9,089 bases of DNA from contig DATLRO010000042.1 of NCBI GenBank assembly GCA_035534615.1, positions 1 to 9,089 on the forward strand. The letters are read 5' to 3'. Of the stretch, positions 6,646-9,089 are shown one piece after another. Source of the stretch: JAGWRA01 sp035534615. GTDB taxonomy: Bacteria; Acidobacteriota; Vicinamibacteria; Vicinamibacterales; CAVVIG01. A model generated the notes under the pieces. It was not told the DNA's origin. It ran no database searches and saw only the letters and a list, made by a program, of their open reading frames with translations. Made by a program: the position numbers and the translations under genes. Positions within the stretch are counted from its first letter, which is position 1. Each line of letters starts with the position of its first letter.

Positions 6646-8036
6646 GCGACCGGGCGCGACATGTCGACGGTCTCCTGGCGGGCGTGACGGTCGGACACCT
6701 TGCGATCCATCCGGTGCACCCACCGGCGGATCGACGCGTTCTGCACCTTCAGGAAGTTCGCCAGGTAGGACGGCCGCATGTAGAAGCGGGTGTAGGCCGC
6801 CCCCAGCAGGAACCGCAGTTCGCGGTCCGACAGGTTCGGATGCCGGAACGTCGGGGTGAAGCCGTCGAACTTCTGCCAGTCGGTCTCCGTGAGCAGCGGC
6901 TGGAGCTGTTTGAACATCGGCGTCCCCGGGTACGGCGTGAGGATCTTGAACTGCGCGAACGTCGAGCCGAGGTCGACGGCGTAATCGATGGTCGCGGCGA
7001 CCGACTGCCAGTCGTCCTGCAGGAAGCCTAGCACATAGAACGCGGCGGTCACGATGCCGCGCTTCCGGCAGTGCTCCATGATGGCGCGCTGATGGGCCTC
7101 GGGAATCGGGCGGCGCCCCGAACGCTTCAGCGTGCCGGGCGAGACCGATTCGACGCCGAAGCTCATGGCGCGGAAGCCGGCCGCGTGCAGCCGGTCGAGC
7201 AGATCCGGATCCAGGCGGTCGAGGCGCGTCTCCGCCTCGAAGGTCAGCGCCAGGCCGCGCGCCTGAATCTCGTCGCAGAGCGCCAGCATGCGGTCGCGCT
7301 GCTCGGTGAACAGCGGATCGCGGAAGATGACGTACGGCCGCGGGTACCGGTCGCAGAGCTGCTCGAGCTCGTCGGCGATGTTCCCGATCGACCGTGCGCG
7401 GTAGCCGGCCAGAATCCGGTGCGGACAGTACGTGCAGAACTCCGGGCAGCCGCGGCTCGCCAGCAGCGGAAAGCCGCCCCCGACCGGCCGCGACGACCAC
7501 CGGATGCCCGTCCGCCGGCCGCCATCGTCGCTGGCGAGATCCCAGCGCGGGAACGGCAGCGTGTCCAGGTCCGCGATCGGCTCGCTCGTCACCGCGCCCG
7601 ACGGCACCTCACCCCGCGCCAGGCGCTGCGCGACCGCCTCGGGCTCGCCGTTGATGAGGAAATCGGCGTGACCGGCGAACAGCTCCGGCATCTTCGAGGC
7701 CGTGATGCCGGCGAACCCCACCTTGACACCGCGCGCCCGCATCGCGTCCGCCCAGGCCGTCTCGTTCCGGTAATCCACCAGCGACGACAGCACGATCGCC
7801 ACGTCGCCGTCGACCAGCGCGCCGCGCGTCCCGACCACCTCGTGGCCCCATTGCGACAGGATCGCGCCGAGGTACGCCAGGTGGACGCTCGGCACGTCGT
7901 GATATCGCTTCTTGAGATAGCTGATGATCCTCGTCACGCGCGAGAACGGCACGAGCCGGGATCCGTAGCCTCCGACGACCGTGTCCTTGCTCACGAATCC
8001 GTGACTCGAGCGGACATCTGCCAGCACGACTCGCAT
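6639..8036 (-). CDS. Radical SAM enzyme with B12-binding-type N-terminal domain
   Basis: This 465-residue protein has an N-terminal Rossmann-like half (1-155: MRVVLADVR, then VHLAYLGAILSQWGHEVVG and DVAIVLSSL) typical of the cobalamin-dependent radical SAM class (BchE/HpnP/HpnJ type). The core follows with C197, C201 and C204 (RGCPEFCTYCP, CxxxCxxC) ligating the 4Fe-4S cluster that cleaves SAM, then YVIFRDPLF (235-243), FEAETRLDRLDPDLLDRL (266-283), FGVESVSPGTLKRSGR (293-308), VLGFLQDD (335-342) and ILTPYPGTPMF (365-375). The usual cobalamin ligand motif DxHxxG is not seen, so cobalamin may bind without a lower-axial His or not at all. The ATG at 8036 has GAGG 6 nt upstream; an ATG at 8126 would add 30 Arg-rich residues and is less likely. 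It heads the coupled operon. Class members do methylation, ring or carbon-skeleton changes on lipids, pigments and antibiotics; the reaction is unknown. Confidence 0.93.
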   Translation of the reverse strand: MRVVLADVRSSHGFVSKDTVVGGYGSRLVPFSRVTRIISYLKKRYHDVPSVHLAYLGAILSQWGHEVVGTRGALVDGDVAIVLSSLVDYRNETAWADAMRARGVKVGFAGITASKMPELFAGHADFLINGEPEAVAQRLARGEVPSGAVTSEPIADLDTLPFPRWDLASDDGGRRTGIRWSSRPVGGGFPLLASRGCPEFCTYCPHRILAGYRARSIGNIADELEQLCDRYPRPYVIFRDPLFTEQRDRMLALCDEIQARGLALTFEAETRLDRLDPDLLDRLHAAGFRAMSFGVESVSPGTLKRSGRRPIPEAHQRAIMEHCRKRGIVTAAFYVLGFLQDDWQSVAATIDYAVDLGSTFAQFKILTPYPGTPMFKQLQPLLTETDWQKFDGFTPTFRHPNLSDRELRFLLGAAYTRFYMRPSYLANFLKVQNASIRRWVHRMDRKVSDRHARQETVDMSRPVAC

Positions 8037-8149
8037 GGAGTACCTCGACGGAACATCCGGCACCATCGGCCGGCAAAGCCGTCTTCGACGTGCAAAAGAA
8101 AGACCGGACCGATGGGCTGCCCGCACGGCCCCCCGGCGGCAAGCCGGTC

Positions 8150-8170
8150 GGCGGGTCGGTCGGACCCGCC
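8150..8170 (-). terminator. Perfect 8-bp hairpin just after the secreted orphan gene
   Basis: GGCGGGTC (8150-8157) pairs perfectly with GACCCGCC (8163-8170) around a 5-nt loop. It starts 10 nt past the stop of the 8181-8639 gene on the minus strand and lies 114 nt before the radical SAM start. No U run follows directly, so termination is possible but unproven. Confidence 0.45.
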
Positions 8171-8180
8171 TCCGAACGGG

Positions 8181-8639
8181 TCACGCGGCGATCGGGGGAC
8201 CTCGCGGCGTACGCCGCTCGAAGTAGTCGCGACCCGTGACGCGCAAGCGGCCGGCCAGCGACAGCGGCGCCGACGGCAACGGCGGCCCCGGCAGGACCCG
8301 CTCCTCGAGCCGCGGCAGGACCGGGCCGGTCTGCACGGCCTGCTCCCCCTCGTCCGGCCGCAGGTCGACGGAGAAGTGCAGCCGATTTCGGGCGTCACGG
8401 GAAATAGTCAGGCGGACGTCGTGGCGAGAGTGCCAGCCGAGCCGCCGGGCGGCCTGACTGAGCGACTGACGCAGGGCATGAAACGATGAGGTCGAGATCG
8501 CCGCGAGACGATGAGCCCCTGAGGCGGGATCGGCCGGCCCGGCGCCCGCAGAAACGGAAGAAACGACCAGCCACAGGAGGAAAACAACAACCCGGGGAAG
8601 CCGGGCAGCGGACAGGCGCGTCGGCGACATGTGCCTCAT
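8181..8639 (-). CDS. Secreted protein of unknown function
   Basis: Up to 152 residues with a signal peptide: basic RLSAARLPR, hydrophobic VVVFLLWLVVSSVSA (17-31), and a likely cleavage near AGAG (31-34). The mature protein has a helical stretch (FHALRQSLSQAARRLGWHSR, 53-72), a strand pair DVRLTISRD...RLHFSVDLRP (74-94), then a proline-rich segment and VTGRDYFERRTPRGPPIAA at the end. No catalytic motif, cysteine or anchor is visible. Codon use is G/C-heavy at third positions like the neighbours, which supports a real gene. Start is uncertain: the ATG at 8639 has no Shine-Dalgarno, while the in-frame ATG at 8630 has GAGG only 3 nt away. Its own hairpin separates it from the radical SAM operon, and it faces a divergent secreted-protein gene across the AT-richer spacer. 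I do not recognise a family. Confidence 0.6.
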   Translation of the reverse strand: MRHMSPTRLSAARLPRVVVFLLWLVVSSVSAGAGPADPASGAHRLAAISTSSFHALRQSLSQAARRLGWHSRHDVRLTISRDARNRLHFSVDLRPDEGEQAVQTGPVLPRLEERVLPGPPLPSAPLSLAGRLRVTGRDYFERRTPRGPPIAA

Positions 8640-8702
8640 TCGGACGCTGGGGCGACATCATCCCACAGCCGAGTGTGCAAGGCAACATGAGCTGGAAACT
8701 GA

Positions 8703-8733
8703 GCGGAATATCCCGCATGAGGCGAATATTTGC
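8703..8733. promoter_or_regulatory. Two AATAT-centred palindromic elements in the divergent spacer
   Basis: GCGGAATATCCCGC (8703-8716) is a 14-bp near-palindrome with one mismatched pair. The related GCGAATATTTGC (8722-8733) is a weaker 12-bp palindrome with one mismatched pair. Their centres are about 18 bp apart, and both share the core GCG(G)AATAT. They lie in the least GC-rich part of the window, between two divergent secreted-protein genes, so they are plausible operator or promoter elements. No regulator is known. Confidence 0.3.
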
Positions 8734-8816
8734 GCGAAAGTGCCTGAATCTGGCCGATGTTGCACGGATTCCGGGTGTGATTCAATGAAGGAGAGGCGCA
8801 CCCCGATGGGACGCCG

Positions 8817-8823
8817 AAGGAGG
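8817..8823 (+). promoter_or_regulatory. Strong Shine-Dalgarno before the small secreted gene
   Basis: AAGGAGG lies 5 nt before the ATG at 8829. It is close to a perfect anti-16S match and fixes the start of the signal-peptide reading frame, arguing that this short gene is or was translated. Confidence 0.8.
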
Positions 8824-8828
8824 CAGAG

Positions 8829-9061
8829 ATGCGGCGGATGATGCTGGCGCCGGGGCTGGTGCTGGCGGTGACCGCGCTGCTCTGGACGACGACCGTCCGG
8901 GCGGCCGGGGAGTCCGAGGAAGCGGCGCGGGTGCGGGACGCGGCGACGAGGCGTTCTACGGCAAGCGTTACACGTCACGCCAGATTACGCTCCAGCGCCT
9001 GGGCGGCGCGCCGGCGCCCGGCGCCCTGTGGCGGGACACACTGAAAAAATACGTGCACTAG
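8829..9061 (+). pseudogene. Small secreted-protein gene, apparently frameshifted
   Basis: The frame from 8829 encodes a textbook signal peptide (RRMMLAPGLVLAVTALLW, cleavage near VRAAGE) and then ESEEAARVRDA. Beyond about 8942 that frame turns into Arg/Ser/Ala-rich shadow sequence, whereas the frame starting at 8942 reads GDEAFYGKRYTSRQITLQRL, continues through WRDTLKKYVH and stops at TAG 9059-9061. That second part has mostly G/C third positions and ordinary protein composition. Adding a single G around 8940-8943 would join both into one 77-residue secreted protein, so one lost base in the GCGGCG tract, a sequencing error, or a recent inactivation explains it. Programmed frameshifting is possible but no slippery heptamer is evident. 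No known family is recognised. Confidence 0.55.
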
Positions 9062-9089
9062 ACGACGCCCAGCGCCGGCCGCTGCCGCG

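Noticed and set aside
7071..8489. 472-codon plus-strand open frame opposite the radical SAM gene
   Set aside because: Antisense shadow with biased Arg/Ala/Asp composition and no domain.
8751..8764. Possible sigma-54 promoter (TGGC...TTGCA)
   Set aside because: The GG-to-GC distance is 8 nt instead of the required 10.
8785..8841. 18-codon Arg-rich leader peptide overlapping the small secreted gene
   Set aside because: No Shine-Dalgarno of its own; the arginine codons come from the purine-rich Shine-Dalgarno region of the next gene.
1..9089. CRISPR array, tRNA or rRNA gene, insertion sequence, phage defence genes
   Set aside because: Looked for and not seen: no regularly spaced repeats, no tRNA cloverleaf, no transposase, nuclease or toxin motifs in any supported gene.

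Overview
The window is strongly GC-rich, with dense genes, heavy G/C use at third codon positions and short spacers. The mix of a secreted 'GTWKLD' beta-rich protein, a cobalamin-type radical SAM enzyme, an HpaI-like aldolase and small secreted orphans would fit a soil or sediment bacterium such as an Acidobacteriota (Vicinamibacteria-like) lineage. That is an inference from gene content only; no rRNA, tRNA, CRISPR array, transposase or integrase is visible.

Layout. Positions 1-2121 (minus strand) hold a four-gene run read right to left: a small alpha/beta-barrel-like protein, a secreted beta-rich protein, an NfeD-like membrane protein, and a stomatin/prohibitin (SPFH) protein cut by the left edge. 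The last two form the well-known NfeD-SPFH membrane pair. Positions 2282-3870 (plus strand) hold a TfoX-N-like small protein whose stop overlaps the start of a DAO-family FAD oxidoreductase. Positions 3905-8036 (minus strand) hold an HpcH/HpaI aldolase, a DedA/VTT membrane protein, a DegT-type PLP aminotransferase and a B12-type radical SAM enzyme. The last three genes physically overlap in the order radical SAM > aminotransferase > DedA, so they are very likely one translationally coupled unit. The aldolase follows after a 72-bp spacer with a strong hairpin and a tandem decamer. Positions 8181-8639 (minus strand) encode a secreted orphan. An AT-richer divergent promoter region with palindromic AATAT elements follows, then a small secreted-protein gene on the plus strand that appears frameshifted.

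Most interesting unit. The radical SAM/aminotransferase/DedA trio looks like a compact route that builds and aminates an unknown, possibly lipid-linked, metabolite at the membrane. The aminotransferase carries an aromatic, hydrophobic insert of about 45 residues between its catalytic and C-terminal regions, which supports a membrane-near substrate. The product cannot be named from sequence alone. No phage defence system or mobile element was found.
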